Notes: generated from the sequence alone by a model not told the origin. 64,000 nucleotides of DNA from Psychrobacter sp. PL19 (GCF_017875835.1 NZ_JAGING010000001.1:62001-126000), one strand, 5' to 3'; counted from the first letter of the stretch, positions 18,344 to 27,855 are shown. Translations and numbers: made by a program.

Positions 18344-18841
18344 ATGACTGAATCTCAATTTATCAATCCTAATGAAGACACCCGTATCAGTTATGGCAGC
18401 CTCGTTAAGCTGCATTTCGAAGTAACACTCGAGAACGGTACTATTGTTGACTCCACCTTTAGCCGTGATGCCCCAGTGACTCTGACTATCGGTGACGAAA
18501 GCTTATTGCCCGGTTTTGAGAAAGTACTAATGAACTTGCGCGCTGGCGATACACGTTCGGCCCATCTTGATCCTGAGCAGGCATTTGGCGACTGGAATCC
18601 TGATAATATCCAGCATTTTAGCCGTACTAAATTTGCACTGGTCGCAGACGATCCAGAAATTGGTATGATGATAGAATTTGAAGACAAGGGCAAAAACACC
18701 TTGCCTGGTACGATTACTGCTATCGATGACGATGAGGTAGAAGTTGATTTTAATCACCCACTTGCTGGTCAATCAGTGCTATTTAAAGTTAAGATATTTA
18801 AAGTAACGCCGCCTGGTGTGACGGGTATACAACTCGTATAA
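18344..18841 (+). CDS. fkpB: FKBP-type peptidyl-prolyl isomerase, SlpA type
   Basis: Cytoplasmic prolyl cis-trans isomerase and chaperone of the SlpA/FkpB branch. The FKBP core (KLHFEVTLENGTIVDSTF ... LLPGFEKVLMNLRAGD) is interrupted by the insert-in-flap domain characteristic of SlpA (PEQAFGDWNPDNI to NHPLAGQ). The length of 166 residues fits. I take the ATG at 18344; a GTG at 18335 is in frame but neither has a clear ribosome-binding site. In E. coli this gene sits between lspA and ispH. Here it stays near lspA, but ispH is not in the window and tas follows. Confidence 0.92.
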   Translation: MTESQFINPNEDTRISYGSLVKLHFEVTLENGTIVDSTFSRDAPVTLTIGDESLLPGFEKVLMNLRAGDTRSAHLDPEQAFGDWNPDNIQHFSRTKFALVADDPEIGMMIEFEDKGKNTLPGTITAIDDDEVEVDFNHPLAGQSVLFKVKIFKVTPPGVTGIQLV

Positions 18842-18898
18842 CTATTAAGCGACCACCATGAAAATACACTTGTAAATAGAACGAAAAAGGACACTCGC

Positions 18899-19939
18899 AT
18901 GCAATATCAAACACTGCCACAAATCGATGAAAAAGTCTCTAAAATTTGCTTGGGCACTATGACTTGGGGTCAGCAGAATACCGAAGATCAAGCGCATGCG
19001 CAAATGGATTTGGCACTGGCAGAAGGGGTCAACTTTTGGGATACTGCTGAGATGTACCCTTCACCACCTGATAAAGACAAGCAAGGCGATACCGAGCGCT
19101 TTATGGGTACCTGGTTTAGCAAGACCAAACAGCGCGATAAAGTGATTTTAGCTAGCAAAATATCACCGATGAGTTTTTTACGTGGGGGTCAAACGCGTTA
19201 TACCGCTAAACAAATTAGCGCAGCGATTGATGATAATTTGCAGCGTTTACAAACAGATTATATCGATATTTATCAGCTGCATTGGCCAGAACGCAAAGCG
19301 AACTTCTTTGGTCAACGGGGTTATGACGAAGATATGGCGACACAGCCTTTAGAAGACTTAACGTCATTTTTGGAGACTATCTCTGCTTTAAATGATGAAA
19401 TCAAAAAAGGCCGTATTCGTTCTTATGGACTATCGAACGACACTGCTTGGGGTCTCATGCGTTATCTATGGGAAGCGGATAAGAATAATTTAATTGCGCC
19501 TATTACTATTCAAAATCCGTACAGCTTACTCAACCGTCTATATGAAGTAGGATTAGCAGAAATATCGCACCGTGAGAATGTTGGTCTACTGGCCTACTCG
19601 CCACTGGGCTTCGGGGTGCTATCAGGTAAATATCTAGATGGTAAACGTCCAGCGGGTGCCCGCCTAACCGAATATGATCGCTTTGATCGTTACGCTAATG
19701 AGCAAGCAAAATCCGCTACGGTTCAGTATGCCAAGATTGCTGCTGACGCAGGGCTTGATATGGCACAGATGGCGCTATCCTTTGTTAATTCGCGCTCGTT
19801 TGTCACTAGCAACATTATTGGTGCAACCAGTATCGAGCAACTACAATCTAACATTGACAGTATCAGTCTGACCTTGAGCTCAGACGTACTTGAGGCTATT
19901 GAAGCGGTACATATGCAGCATCCTAACCCGTCACCATAG
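18899..19939 (+). CDS. tas: NADP(H)-dependent aldo-keto reductase, Tas type
   Basis: A 346-residue TIM-barrel oxidoreductase that reduces aldehydes or ketones with NADPH. It resembles E. coli Tas throughout (N-terminal LGTMTWG, DTAEMYPSPP, QGDTERFMG). The catalytic tetrad is visible: Asp48, Tyr53 (AEMYP), Lys87 (LASKIS) and the His of QLHWPE near 130. C-terminal NADPH-binding residues are in the NIIGATSIEQLQSNI segment. An AAAAAGGA site precedes the ATG. It lies 57 bp after fkpB and may be co-transcribed with it; a strong terminator follows. Confidence 0.93.
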   Translation: MQYQTLPQIDEKVSKICLGTMTWGQQNTEDQAHAQMDLALAEGVNFWDTAEMYPSPPDKDKQGDTERFMGTWFSKTKQRDKVILASKISPMSFLRGGQTRYTAKQISAAIDDNLQRLQTDYIDIYQLHWPERKANFFGQRGYDEDMATQPLEDLTSFLETISALNDEIKKGRIRSYGLSNDTAWGLMRYLWEADKNNLIAPITIQNPYSLLNRLYEVGLAEISHRENVGLLAYSPLGFGVLSGKYLDGKRPAGARLTEYDRFDRYANEQAKSATVQYAKIAADAGLDMAQMALSFVNSRSFVTSNIIGATSIEQLQSNIDSISLTLSSDVLEAIEAVHMQHPNPSP

Positions 19940-19978
19940 GCCTACACTACTGCCACTTTCAAAGTTTATTCTTGACAT

Positions 19979-20014
19979 AAAAAAAGCGCAAATCATAAGA
20001 ATTTGCGCTTTTTT
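19979..20014. terminator. Bidirectional terminator between tas and plsC
   Basis: AAAAAAGCGCAAAT / AATTTGCGCTTTTTT with a 6-nt loop, flanked by A- and T-runs on both sides. It serves the convergent tas and plsC genes. Confidence 0.92.
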
Positions 20015-20070
20015 AGTATTGACTGAATGGTTGGAAGGGTATGACTTATAAAGCCGATGCTGATACCTTA

Positions 20071-20868
20071 TTAGCTGGCAGTGTTAGTTAGTACGCGTGC
20101 ATGCAGCTCTACTAGGCCTTCTTGCATACGCTGCTGTAGCAGATTGGTCAGCTCACTTTTTGTATGACCGTTTGGATCTAATGGCGCAAGTGGCAGCACA
20201 TAAGCAGTCACATTTTTACTATCTAGTACCCGTTTTAGGCTATCTTTCATCGTCTGTTTGCCATAATAAGGTAACTCTTTACTTAAAGTACCATCCTTAT
20301 TGACGTAGCACAGTACTATCGGCTGAATAGGTACGCTAGCATCTATTGCCGCTTGTAGCAGGGTGCCATGAATCCGTCTCACCTTTGTACCATCTGAGGT
20401 CGTTGCTTCAGGGAAAAATATCACCGAATAGCCTTCATTCAAAAAGCTAGTAAGTTGCGTCGATACCGCGCTTACATCACCAGAACCGCGCTGAATGAAT
20501 AAAGTCCCTGCTGCTTGCACCAGCTTACCAAATATAGGCCAATCCCCAATCTCTGCCTTTGATAAGAAAAACGCCGGACTCACACTACCAGTCACAGGAA
20601 TATCCATCCATGAGACGTGGTTAGAGACCCAAAGACCATGGTGCTGTGGTACAGGCTCGACTTCAACTATCTTGACCCCAAAGGAGCCGGCCATTTTACG
20701 GCAAAAGGTCTGAATATAGCGTGGTAGCTTTTCACGTGGCGGCTGACGAAAGGCGCCGATACGCTGGGCGGTGCGCATGCCGCCAGCAATAGTGGTGGTC
20801 ATGCCAGCAATTTGTTTGCCGCGGCCTAATTGCTTTTTAAGTGAAAAGCCTGGCTTAGATTGGCTCAT
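20071..20868 (-). CDS. plsC: 1-acyl-sn-glycerol-3-phosphate acyltransferase family protein
   Basis: Transfers an acyl chain to lysophosphatidate (or a related lyso-lipid) at the inner membrane. The 265-residue protein has the catalytic HX4D motif at 84-89 (NHVSWMD) and the glycerol-phosphate-binding motif FPEATTS near 153-159. The basic, weakly hydrophobic N-terminus (about 1-45) likely attaches it to the membrane. A GAGGGA site precedes the ATG. Moraxellaceae can carry several paralogues of this family, so the symbol marks the family rather than proof that this is the essential enzyme. Confidence 0.88.
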   Translation of the reverse strand: MSQSKPGFSLKKQLGRGKQIAGMTTTIAGGMRTAQRIGAFRQPPREKLPRYIQTFCRKMAGSFGVKIVEVEPVPQHHGLWVSNHVSWMDIPVTGSVSPAFFLSKAEIGDWPIFGKLVQAAGTLFIQRGSGDVSAVSTQLTSFLNEGYSVIFFPEATTSDGTKVRRIHGTLLQAAIDASVPIQPIVLCYVNKDGTLSKELPYYGKQTMKDSLKRVLDSKNVTAYVLPLAPLDPNGHTKSELTNLLQQRMQEGLVELHARVLTNTAS

Positions 20869-21363
20869 CTGCGTCCCTCGTTATTGGATGACTGTGCTGT
20901 TTTGCCTATGACGTTAAATCATAAACAAGTTTTATTTGTGGCTAAGAGTTACTTAAAATTACTGTCTTAGAAAATCTTTCATTTAGAAAGTTGTCAGTTT
21001 AGAAGGCCACTATCTTAACGAAAAAAACGCGGTAAGTATAACAAAATTCTGTCAGTCAGTGACTATTTGTTCACTCAGTCACGATTAACAGATTGCTATT
21101 ACCTATTGTTTAGGTAGGCATGGCTTAGCTTATACTTTTTTATCGTCAGAACATCTGATTTTAATGATGATAAACTTAGTAGCAGCCTATTTGCTAATCA
21201 GAGCTGTAACATAAAATCATCGCTAATTGTGCCAATACGCTTTAATATCAAGTGATAGGACCTCATATAGATGGTCATCTGAACGCTATTGTTATAATAG
21301 ATTTTAATGGAATTTATGCATTCACAGTAGCGATTTATTTACTTTATACATAGGTGATACTCT
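20869..21363. other. Divergent plsC / hflX intergenic region
   Basis: 495 bp, AT-rich. Promoters for both genes should lie here. hfq, the usual neighbour upstream of hflX, is not present and no short gene is seen. Confidence 0.45.
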
Positions 21364-22824
21364 TTGGAATATTTTGGAAGACAAAAAGGTGGCGAACGCG
21401 CCATTATAGTACATTTGGACATTCGTCAAATACAAGACCCTGATGATTTGAACGAGTTTGAATTATTGGCAGATTCGGCAGGGGCAGATCGTTTGGCCCT
21501 AGTAACTGGCTCACGCTCAAGACCTGATGCCAGATACTTTGTTGGTAGTGGTAAAGCGGAAGAAATCGCTGAACTGGTTCGGGAACACGATGCCGATATT
21601 GTTCTTTTTAACCATAGCTTATCGCCATCACAAGAACGTAACCTCGAAGCCTTGGTTAAATGCCGAGTACTCGATCGCACCGGTCTGATTTTGGATATTT
21701 TTGCCCAGCGTGCGCGTACTCACGAAGGTAAACTGCAGGTCGAGCTGGCGCAGCTCAATCACTTATCGACACGTTTGGTACGTGGTTGGACGCATTTGGA
21801 ACGTCAAAAAGGGGGTATCGGCCTGCGCGGTCCTGGTGAGACTCAACTAGAGACTGACCGCCGCTTACTGCAAACACGGGTGATTCAACTCAAATCCAAA
21901 CTTGATAAGGTAAGACAAACGCGCGCTCAAGGTCGGGCAAGACGCCAAAAATCAGACGTACCGACTATCTCGCTAGTGGGTTATACCAATGCGGGCAAGT
22001 CTACTCTGTTTAATCGTTTGGTCGATGAGAATATCTATGCTGCAGATAAATTGTTTGCGACTTTAGACCCCACTTTACGCCGTTTAGATTGGCAAGGTGT
22101 TGGCCGAGTGGTACTAGTCGATACCGTCGGTTTCGTACGTCACCTACCGCATGAACTGGTCGAATCTTTTCACGCAACTTTGGAAGAAACGCTAGAGGCA
22201 GATCTATTGCTACATGTCATCGATTCCGCCAGTGAAGATATGCATGAGCAAATTCAAGCGGTAAAAGATGTGTTGGCCGAAATTGACAATAATGTGCCAG
22301 TACTCAACATCTATAACAAGATTGATTTAACGGATGAGCCCGCCCATATTGGTTATGCAAGCGAGGGTCAACCTAATCGTGTTTATGTCTCTTCTAAAGA
22401 CAATCTGGGCATGGAAGAGCTGTCATTAGCCGTGCAGCAACTGCTTACCGGTACGCTGACCACCTTTGATTTGACCCTACCTTATAATGCAGGTCAGTTC
22501 AAAAACACCTTGTACGAGCTGGGCGTTATTCAAGAAGAGAGCTATGATGATACCGGCCATGAGCGTTTGACCATTCGCTTGCCAAGTGACCGGCTCAGAC
22601 AGCTATTAGGTCAAGCAGACTTATCGCCACTAGATGTATTGCCTCTCGCACAAGCAACGTTATTGTTGCCGGTTTTAGAACCGTTTGAACAAAAAGATGA
22701 CAATGCAAAAAGTGAGACAGATGAAGTTGAAGAGCTATTAACTGAAGACGGTTATCTAGCAGAAGAACCAGTGGCTGGCCTTGATTCTGAGCCAAAATCA
22801 GCATTGTCTGATCCGCAGGACTAA
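21364..22824 (+). CDS. hflX: GTPase HflX
   Basis: Ribosome-associated GTPase that splits stalled 70S ribosomes under stress. The 486-residue protein has the HflX N-terminal domain (TGSRSRPDARYFVGSGKAEE), the coiled linker with RGPGETQLETDRR near 155-170, and the G domain with G1 GYTNAGKST near 206-214, G3 DTVGF and G4 NKID. An acidic C-terminal tail of about 45 residues follows. The start codon is TTG at 21364, with AGGTG upstream; it aligns with the expected HflX N-terminus. hfq is not adjacent, unlike in many gammaproteobacteria. Confidence 0.96.
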   Translation: MEYFGRQKGGERAIIVHLDIRQIQDPDDLNEFELLADSAGADRLALVTGSRSRPDARYFVGSGKAEEIAELVREHDADIVLFNHSLSPSQERNLEALVKCRVLDRTGLILDIFAQRARTHEGKLQVELAQLNHLSTRLVRGWTHLERQKGGIGLRGPGETQLETDRRLLQTRVIQLKSKLDKVRQTRAQGRARRQKSDVPTISLVGYTNAGKSTLFNRLVDENIYAADKLFATLDPTLRRLDWQGVGRVVLVDTVGFVRHLPHELVESFHATLEETLEADLLLHVIDSASEDMHEQIQAVKDVLAEIDNNVPVLNIYNKIDLTDEPAHIGYASEGQPNRVYVSSKDNLGMEELSLAVQQLLTGTLTTFDLTLPYNAGQFKNTLYELGVIQEESYDDTGHERLTIRLPSDRLRQLLGQADLSPLDVLPLAQATLLLPVLEPFEQKDDNAKSETDEVEELLTEDGYLAEEPVAGLDSEPKSALSDPQD

Positions 22825-22873
22825 TTGCTTTATTTATCAGTCATTAATCAAAAAATAACTGCTTTAGCCAAAT

Positions 22874-22923
22874 AAAGGGCCATCTGTATTTGCTAGCGCT
22901 TAGCCACTACAGATGGCCCTTTA
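22874..22923 (+). terminator. Terminator after hflX
   Basis: A long stem AAAGGGCCATCTGTA / TACAGATGGCCCTTT with a loop of about 19 nt, 50 bp after the hflX stop. There is only a short T-run after it. The remaining gap to lrgA (to 23209) shows nothing else that I can name. Confidence 0.8.
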
Positions 22924-23209
22924 CGCTATAATGATTGGCATTAACAATCTTTTCTCAATCAAAACATTGACCGTCATAATACCCTCTAGCTATCAGGTCG
23001 GGTTTGTTCGTTTATATATGATGTATATAATCTGCTGAAGGTCACCATTAAAATCAATAACAGTCGTTACCGACTGCTCATTACAGCTGTTTAATTGTCA
23101 TTATAATAGTCTAAAACATGGTCTTCTGCGCCAATGACGTATACCCTGTGTTACTAAGAATATTAAATTAATATCGCCTTATTGATTATGAACTTGGCAA
23201 GGACTGTTT

Positions 23210-23632
23210 ATGAAGCCCACCTCCTTATCCAAACTGCCCGTATGGCTAGCTGTAATCTTAACGCTGATTATGGTAATCCTAGTACGTGAATCAGCAGTCG
23301 TTATCTGTCAATTATTAGGCATGGCAAAAGCTGCCAATGTGGTTGGCATGGTAGCGATGTTTTTAATATTAATAACTTGGCGCATGGTCAAAGGCTTACC
23401 CATTTGGCTGACCAGGGCCAGTAATATACTATTAGTAGACAGTGGTTTTGCCTTTTTACCAGTATCAGCTGGCGCAGGCTTGCTATTATTTGCCTTAGGT
23501 GACGAGCTATGGGGCGTGATATTAACCATGACAATTAGCACGCTAATACCACTGTGGGGCCTAGCGTTACTTTCTAATCGTTGGCTTAGTAATACTGTCG
23601 ATACTGACACTAAGCGTAAGGGGCAATCATGA
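23210..23632 (+). CDS. CidA/LrgA-family membrane protein
   Basis: A 140-residue inner-membrane protein with four predicted helices, matching the holin-like CidA/LrgA family (VDSGFAFLPVSAGAGLL region). In staphylococci such proteins influence murein hydrolase activity, and some homologues export pyruvate-like metabolites; the role in this lineage is not known. An AAGGAC site precedes the ATG. It overlaps the next gene by 4 nt (ATGA), so the two are translationally coupled. Confidence 0.85.
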   Translation: MKPTSLSKLPVWLAVILTLIMVILVRESAVVICQLLGMAKAANVVGMVAMFLILITWRMVKGLPIWLTRASNILLVDSGFAFLPVSAGAGLLLFALGDELWGVILTMTISTLIPLWGLALLSNRWLSNTVDTDTKRKGQS

Positions 23633-24315
23633 GTTTTGATAATGTTATCATTGCCACTATTGCTGCTATCTTGGTGACGTTGGCGGCGCACGTATCTGCT
23701 CGCGTTTTAGCAAAAAAGTTATCAGGGCTACCGATGGTAATCACCGCCATCGCACTGGTTGTGTTATTTTTATTTATTCTACAGTGGGACTATAATGAAT
23801 ACTACGACGTTGCTAAGCCGATATTTGACCATCTTTTAGGCTATGTGACCGTCCTGCTGGCCATACCGCTGGCAGCGATGAACTTCAAAGGCCTACCAGT
23901 AAAGCGTCTGTCGATAATCGTGTTAATAGCCAGTGTTATTGGTGCCCTATTACCGATGTCGCTCGCTTATCTGTTCTCACTGAGTAATGACACTATATTA
24001 GCGTTTGCTACCCGCTCAGTGACCACACCGATTGGTCTGAGTATCGCCAGCCTCATCCAAGCGCCACTGGCTATGGCCAACTTAATCATCATTGTCTCAG
24101 GATTAATAGGCGGCACTTTAGCTCGGTTCTTATTCCACGGGGTCAACGATGATCGAGCCAAAGGTTTGGCCTTAGGTTTGGCCGCTCATGCTTTTGGTAC
24201 AGTAGAAGCATGGCAAATCAGCCATACTGCTGGACGTTATGCCGCCTTTGGCTTGGCCGTTAATGGCTTGGTCACCGCCGTTTGGGTACCTATATTCATC
24301 AGCGCGCTTACCTGA
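23629..24315 (+). CDS. LrgB/CidB-family membrane protein
   Basis: A 228-residue protein with about six helices and the LrgB hallmarks (ATRSVTTPIGLSI near 125-137, and GLAAHAFGTVEAW near 183-195). It is the standard partner of the upstream CidA/LrgA protein, and the stop/start overlap makes a two-gene operon. The pair has been linked to autolysis control and to small carboxylate transport in other bacteria. No LytTR or LysR-type regulator is adjacent. Confidence 0.9.
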   Translation: MSFDNVIIATIAAILVTLAAHVSARVLAKKLSGLPMVITAIALVVLFLFILQWDYNEYYDVAKPIFDHLLGYVTVLLAIPLAAMNFKGLPVKRLSIIVLIASVIGALLPMSLAYLFSLSNDTILAFATRSVTTPIGLSIASLIQAPLAMANLIIIVSGLIGGTLARFLFHGVNDDRAKGLALGLAAHAFGTVEAWQISHTAGRYAAFGLAVNGLVTAVWVPIFISALT

Positions 24316-24523
24316 TCAATCCATTCAACCCAGTATTTTTGCTGGCCTCTAAGAAAACCCCTACAGCCACAGATTCGTCAGCCATAATAAAGCGTAGCCT
24401 CTGCTGCGCCGACTTGTGTTGGTAGTATTCTGGGCTGACAATATTCATCTACATAATACTCATTTACACAATATCAATCTGTACAGTATCCCTCTAAACT
24501 ACAGAGATGATAATGTTAGGGTT

Positions 24524-24537
24524 TTGATTTATATCAA
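24524..24537. promoter_or_regulatory. FNR/ANR-type box
   Basis: TTGATTTATATCAA fits the consensus TTGAT-N4-ATCAA of the oxygen-responsive FNR/ANR regulators exactly. It lies about 50 bp upstream of the possible small gene at 24586 and 250 bp upstream of the lytic transglycosylase gene. Binding is inferred. Confidence 0.5.
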
Positions 24538-24544
24538 TTTTTTA

Positions 24545-24565
24545 ACCAGTTAAAAGTTAACTGGT
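24545..24565. promoter_or_regulatory. Perfect 9-bp dyad, operator-like
   Basis: ACCAGTTAA and TTAACTGGT are separated by AAG, 7 bp downstream of the FNR-type box. There is no T-run after it, so it is more like a protein-binding site than a terminator. The regulator is unknown. Confidence 0.4.
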
Positions 24566-24585
24566 CTAGATTTATAGGCAATCAG

Positions 24586-24741
24586 ATGGGGCTAAAATAC
24601 AATTTATGGTATAGTGAGCAACTATTATCTTTTGTATTTATTGTCAGTGGTTTCTTATTAGACGTGAGTTTTGCCAGTTTTGTATATCAAAACCAGATAG
24701 CCTCGTTAACTGCTTTAAAGGCTAAATTAATGCGCCTGTAG
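24586..24741 (+). CDS. Possible small membrane protein (51 residues)
   Basis: A short frame from ATG (24586) to TAG (24739-24741). It codes for a hydrophilic start (MGLKYNLWYSEQ), one hydrophobic segment of about 20 residues (LLSFVFIVSGFLLDVSFASF) and a basic tail ending AKLMRL. AGGCAA lies about 8 nt before the ATG. The reasons to keep it are the membrane segment and its place just downstream of an FNR-type box and a dyad. No family is recognised and it may be chance. Confidence 0.28.
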   Translation: MGLKYNLWYSEQLLSFVFIVSGFLLDVSFASFVYQNQIASLTALKAKLMRL

Positions 24742-24782
24742 GCAAAGAGATTTGCTATTATTCGATAAAAAGTGATACCTCT

Positions 24783-25592
24783 ATGATGACTGTTGCACCC
24801 CTATTTTACCGCTGGCTGTCTCCTATCTTATTGACTGCTGTCGCCCTGTCTACTTTGTCTGTTACTGCTCAAGCCGGTAATATGTATATTTATAAAGACA
24901 AGGGAGGACAAGTACTGCTCACCAATGTCAGTCCCAGCGGCAACTTTGATAAATTTACTAAAAAAGTAAAAGTCACCTACTATAAAGACTCAAACAATTA
25001 CGATAGCAGCAGCAACGGCTATAACAATGATAATTATGGCAATAGTAGCGCGAGTAAAAGCGGTAGCCGTAATTCCTATGATGATTATATCCGTACCTCT
25101 GCAGAACGTCATGGTGTTGATCCTGGGCTGATGAAAGCCATGATGCACACTGAATCTTCATTCAATCCCAATGCCCGCTCTCCTGTTGGTGCACAAGGCT
25201 TAATGCAATTAATGCCAGCGACCGCACGTCGCTTTAAAGTCAGTAATGCCTGGAATCCTGCCGAAAATATCGAGGGTTCAGCCAAGTATATCGCCTGGCT
25301 GATGCGCCGCTTTAATAATAACGTCGAGTTTGCCATTGCTGGTTACAACGCTGGTGAAGGTAACGTCGACAAATATAACGGTATTCCCCCTTTTAAAGAG
25401 ACCCGCAACTACGTCAAAAGTGTCATGAGTCGCTATCATAGCTTGTACAAAAATGACTCAGGGCTATCTAGTCGCGCCACAAGCGCCAGCAATACCGCTA
25501 CTAATAATGGCATGCAGGCAGTTAGTTATGGGACTATTAACAATAGTGGTAGTGCCAGTTATGCCAACTCAGCTTATGCCGCTTTACGCTAA
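24783..25592 (+). CDS. Lytic transglycosylase (DUF4124 + SLT domain)
   Basis: Cleaves peptidoglycan glycan strands with 1,6-anhydro product formation, in the periplasm. A signal peptide (cleavage likely after TAQA, residue 31) is followed by a short DUF4124-like stretch (MYIYKDKGGQVLLTN), an Asn/Ser/Tyr-rich linker (about 70-98) and the SLT domain (about 100-220). Catalytic Glu124 is in HTESSFN, followed by GAQGLMQLMPATA and the AIAGYNAGEGNV motif. The tail is Ser/Asn-rich. Two adjacent ATGs at 24783 and 24786 are equivalent. The gene stands alone, closed by a strong terminator. Confidence 0.92.
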   Translation: MMTVAPLFYRWLSPILLTAVALSTLSVTAQAGNMYIYKDKGGQVLLTNVSPSGNFDKFTKKVKVTYYKDSNNYDSSSNGYNNDNYGNSSASKSGSRNSYDDYIRTSAERHGVDPGLMKAMMHTESSFNPNARSPVGAQGLMQLMPATARRFKVSNAWNPAENIEGSAKYIAWLMRRFNNNVEFAIAGYNAGEGNVDKYNGIPPFKETRNYVKSVMSRYHSLYKNDSGLSSRATSASNTATNNGMQAVSYGTINNSGSASYANSAYAALR

Positions 25593-25625
25593 TATTAATG
25601 GCTAAAAGCTCAGCGTAAACAGCAG

Positions 25626-25666
25626 ACACAAAAAAGCCCGTTAGATAAATAACGGGCTTTTTTGTG
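25626..25666. terminator. Bidirectional terminator between the lytic transglycosylase gene and tsf
   Basis: CACAAAAAAGCCCGTTA / TAACGGGCTTTTTTGTG around a short loop. It is symmetrical enough to act on both strands. Confidence 0.92.
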
Positions 25667-25784
25667 TTTGGTCACTTTATACTTTTGCCACATCGCTTAT
25701 ATTACAGCATTAAATATAAAGCAAACCTACAAGTACCCAATTAGAAACCCTAATCAGCACTTACTTTAAAGACGACTTGAAAAC

Positions 25785-26669
25785 TTACTGGTTAGCTAAT
25801 GCTTGAGTAGCAGCAACTTCAGCAGCGAAGTCTTCTTGCTTTTTCTCAATGCCTTCGCCGACTTCTAAACGTTTAAAGCCTAGCACTTTTACGCCTTCCG
25901 CTTTTAGTACGTCGCCAACTTTTTTCTCGTTGTCCATGACGTATGGTTGACGTAGCAAAGTAACTTCGTCTAGGTACTTACGTAGGCCACCTTCAATCAT
26001 TTTTTCAACGATGTTATCCGGCTTGCCAGATTCTTTTGCTTTGGCTTCGATGATGTCTTTTTCGCGTGCTAGGACATCAGCAGCAACGTCGTTGTCATCT
26101 ACCGCAACTGGGTTGAATGCAGCGATATGCATGGCAAGGTTTTTGCCAGTGTCTGCACCACCACCTTCAAAAGAGACGACCACACCAATACGTAGACCAT
26201 GGCGGTACGCGGCGATATTATTGCCTTCGAGAGTCTCAACGCGACGCAACTGAATGTTTTCACCGATTTTTTGTACTAGTGAGACACGAGCTTCTTCAAC
26301 GGTTTGACCATCGCCATAAGGCAATTCAGAGATAGCAGCAACATCAGTAGTATTGTTTTCTAATGCAATATTGGCTACTTTTTCTGCAAACGCAGTGAAG
26401 CTATTGTCTTTTGCGACAAAGTCAGTTTGACAGTTAACTTCTACTAGGAAGGCTTTATTTTCGCCTTGAACAATAATAATAGCGCCATCAGCAGCAATGT
26501 TACCGGCTTTTTTGGCCGCTTTTGCTTGGCCAGACTTACGTAGGTTATCAATGGCAGTTTCGACATCACCGTTTGATTCTTCTAACGCTTTTTTACATTC
26601 CATCATGCCAAGACCAGTACGGTCGCGCAATTCTTTTACCATTTTGGCAGATACTTTTACTTCTGTCAT
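25785..26669 (-). CDS. tsf: Elongation factor Ts
   Basis: Guanine-nucleotide exchange factor for EF-Tu. The 294-residue protein has the N-terminal UBA-like helix bundle with [16 protein letters not shown] and the TDFVA motif in [10 protein letters not shown] near 80, both diagnostic. It follows rpsB on the same strand as in almost all bacteria. The start is supported by an AAGGTAA site. A hairpin in the 322-bp gap between the two genes may tune relative expression. Confidence 0.98.
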   Translation of the reverse strand: MTEVKVSAKMVKELRDRTGLGMMECKKALEESNGDVETAIDNLRKSGQAKAAKKAGNIAADGAIIIVQGENKAFLVEVNCQTDFVAKDNSFTAFAEKVANIALENNTTDVAAISELPYGDGQTVEEARVSLVQKIGENIQLRRVETLEGNNIAAYRHGLRIGVVVSFEGGGADTGKNLAMHIAAFNPVAVDDNDVAADVLAREKDIIEAKAKESGKPDNIVEKMIEGGLRKYLDEVTLLRQPYVMDNEKKVGDVLKAEGVKVLGFKRLEVGEGIEKKQEDFAAEVAATQALANQ

Positions 26670-26865
26670 AAGAGTTACCTTAGTATTGTTATGTATGGGA
26701 GTGCTTAACTTCTATTTGAGATCGTATTGTTGATGTAAACTTAATAAGATTGCTCATCGTCAGCGGATATTTAGAAGAGCTACCGCTATAGATATAGCGC
26801 TTGCTATTATAGACGATAATACTCGTCCATTAGCGGCTCGATCACTGATAGCTAATCCATCAACA

Positions 26866-26901
26866 ACAAGGCATGACGAGTAAAACTACATCATGCCTTG
26901 T
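26866..26901 (-). promoter_or_regulatory. Inverted repeat between rpsB and tsf
   Basis: ACAAGGCATGA and TCATGCCTTGT form an 11-bp stem with a 14-nt loop, and no T-run follows on the minus strand. In E. coli the rpsB-tsf spacer also holds a terminator-like element that lowers tsf transcription. This could be an analogous attenuator or an RNA-processing site. Confidence 0.5.
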
Positions 26902-26991
26902 CCGAGATTTTATGCTGTTACTAACGTTATATGGATGCTGATAAGTAAATTATCAAGTCAGCCTTTTGTTTATGACGTTAGGTGCTGAAGC

Positions 26992-27855
26992 TTATAGGTC
27001 AGCTTGTGCTTCTGCTGGTGCTTTTACGGCAGATGCTTCTGCTGACTGTTCGGTAGCAGCTGGTGCTTCTTCAGTAGCTGGTGCTTCTTGCTCAGCAGCA
27101 ACAGGCGCTTGTTCTGCAGCCTGTTCTTGGTCAGCGCCACCACTTGCTTGAGTTTGTGCATACTCTTTGCCAGCGATAATGGCATCAGCCATAGCAGTGA
27201 CATATAGGGTCACGGCACGGATAGCATCATCGTTTGCTGGGATGATGTAGTCAACGTTATCTGGGTTAGAGTTAGTATCAACGATACCAATAACTGGGAT
27301 ACCTAGATTTTTGGCTTCTTTAATTGCGATCGCTTCATGATCCACGTCAACGACGAAGATAGCGTCAGGTAGGCCGCCCATGTCTTTGATACCGCCCAAT
27401 GAACGCTCAAGTTTTTCCATGTCGCGGGTACGCTCTAGCGCTTCACGTTTGGTTAACTTAGCGAAAGTACCGTCTTCTGCTTGTTTTTCAAGCTCTTTTA
27501 GACGATTGATTGACTGACGTAGGGTTTTCCAGTTAGTCAACATGCCACCTAACCAGCGATGGTCAACATAAGGCATACCAGCGCGAGCTGCTTGTTCACG
27601 GATAACGCCACTGGCTGCGCGTTTAGTACCAACGAACAATACTTTGTTTTTCTTGCTAGCTAGATTGTTTACGTAGTTTAGCGCTTCATTGAAGGCTTTT
27701 ACGGTGTGCTCTAAGTTAATAATATGAATTTTGTTACGCGCACCAAAGATATATGGACCCATTTTTGGGTTCCAGAAACGTGTTTGGTGACCAAAGTGAG
27801 CGCCGGCTTGTAGTAAGTCGCGCATTGCAATTTGAGTTGGATTTTGATTAGCCAT
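26992..27855 (-). CDS. rpsB: 30S ribosomal protein S2
   Basis: A 287-residue ribosomal protein S2. The signature [22 protein letters not shown] opens the protein, and [19 protein letters not shown] lies near 162-182. It is longer than the usual 240 residues because of a low-complexity Ala/Glu/Gln tail (about 232-287). Such tails are seen in Moraxellaceae and are probably disordered. The start has an AAGGA site. It is followed by tsf. Confidence 0.98.
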   Translation of the reverse strand: MANQNPTQIAMRDLLQAGAHFGHQTRFWNPKMGPYIFGARNKIHIINLEHTVKAFNEALNYVNNLASKKNKVLFVGTKRAASGVIREQAARAGMPYVDHRWLGGMLTNWKTLRQSINRLKELEKQAEDGTFAKLTKREALERTRDMEKLERSLGGIKDMGGLPDAIFVVDVDHEAIAIKEAKNLGIPVIGIVDTNSNPDNVDYIIPANDDAIRAVTLYVTAMADAIIAGKEYAQTQASGGADQEQAAEQAPVAAEQEAPATEEAPAATEQSAEASAVKAPAEAQADL

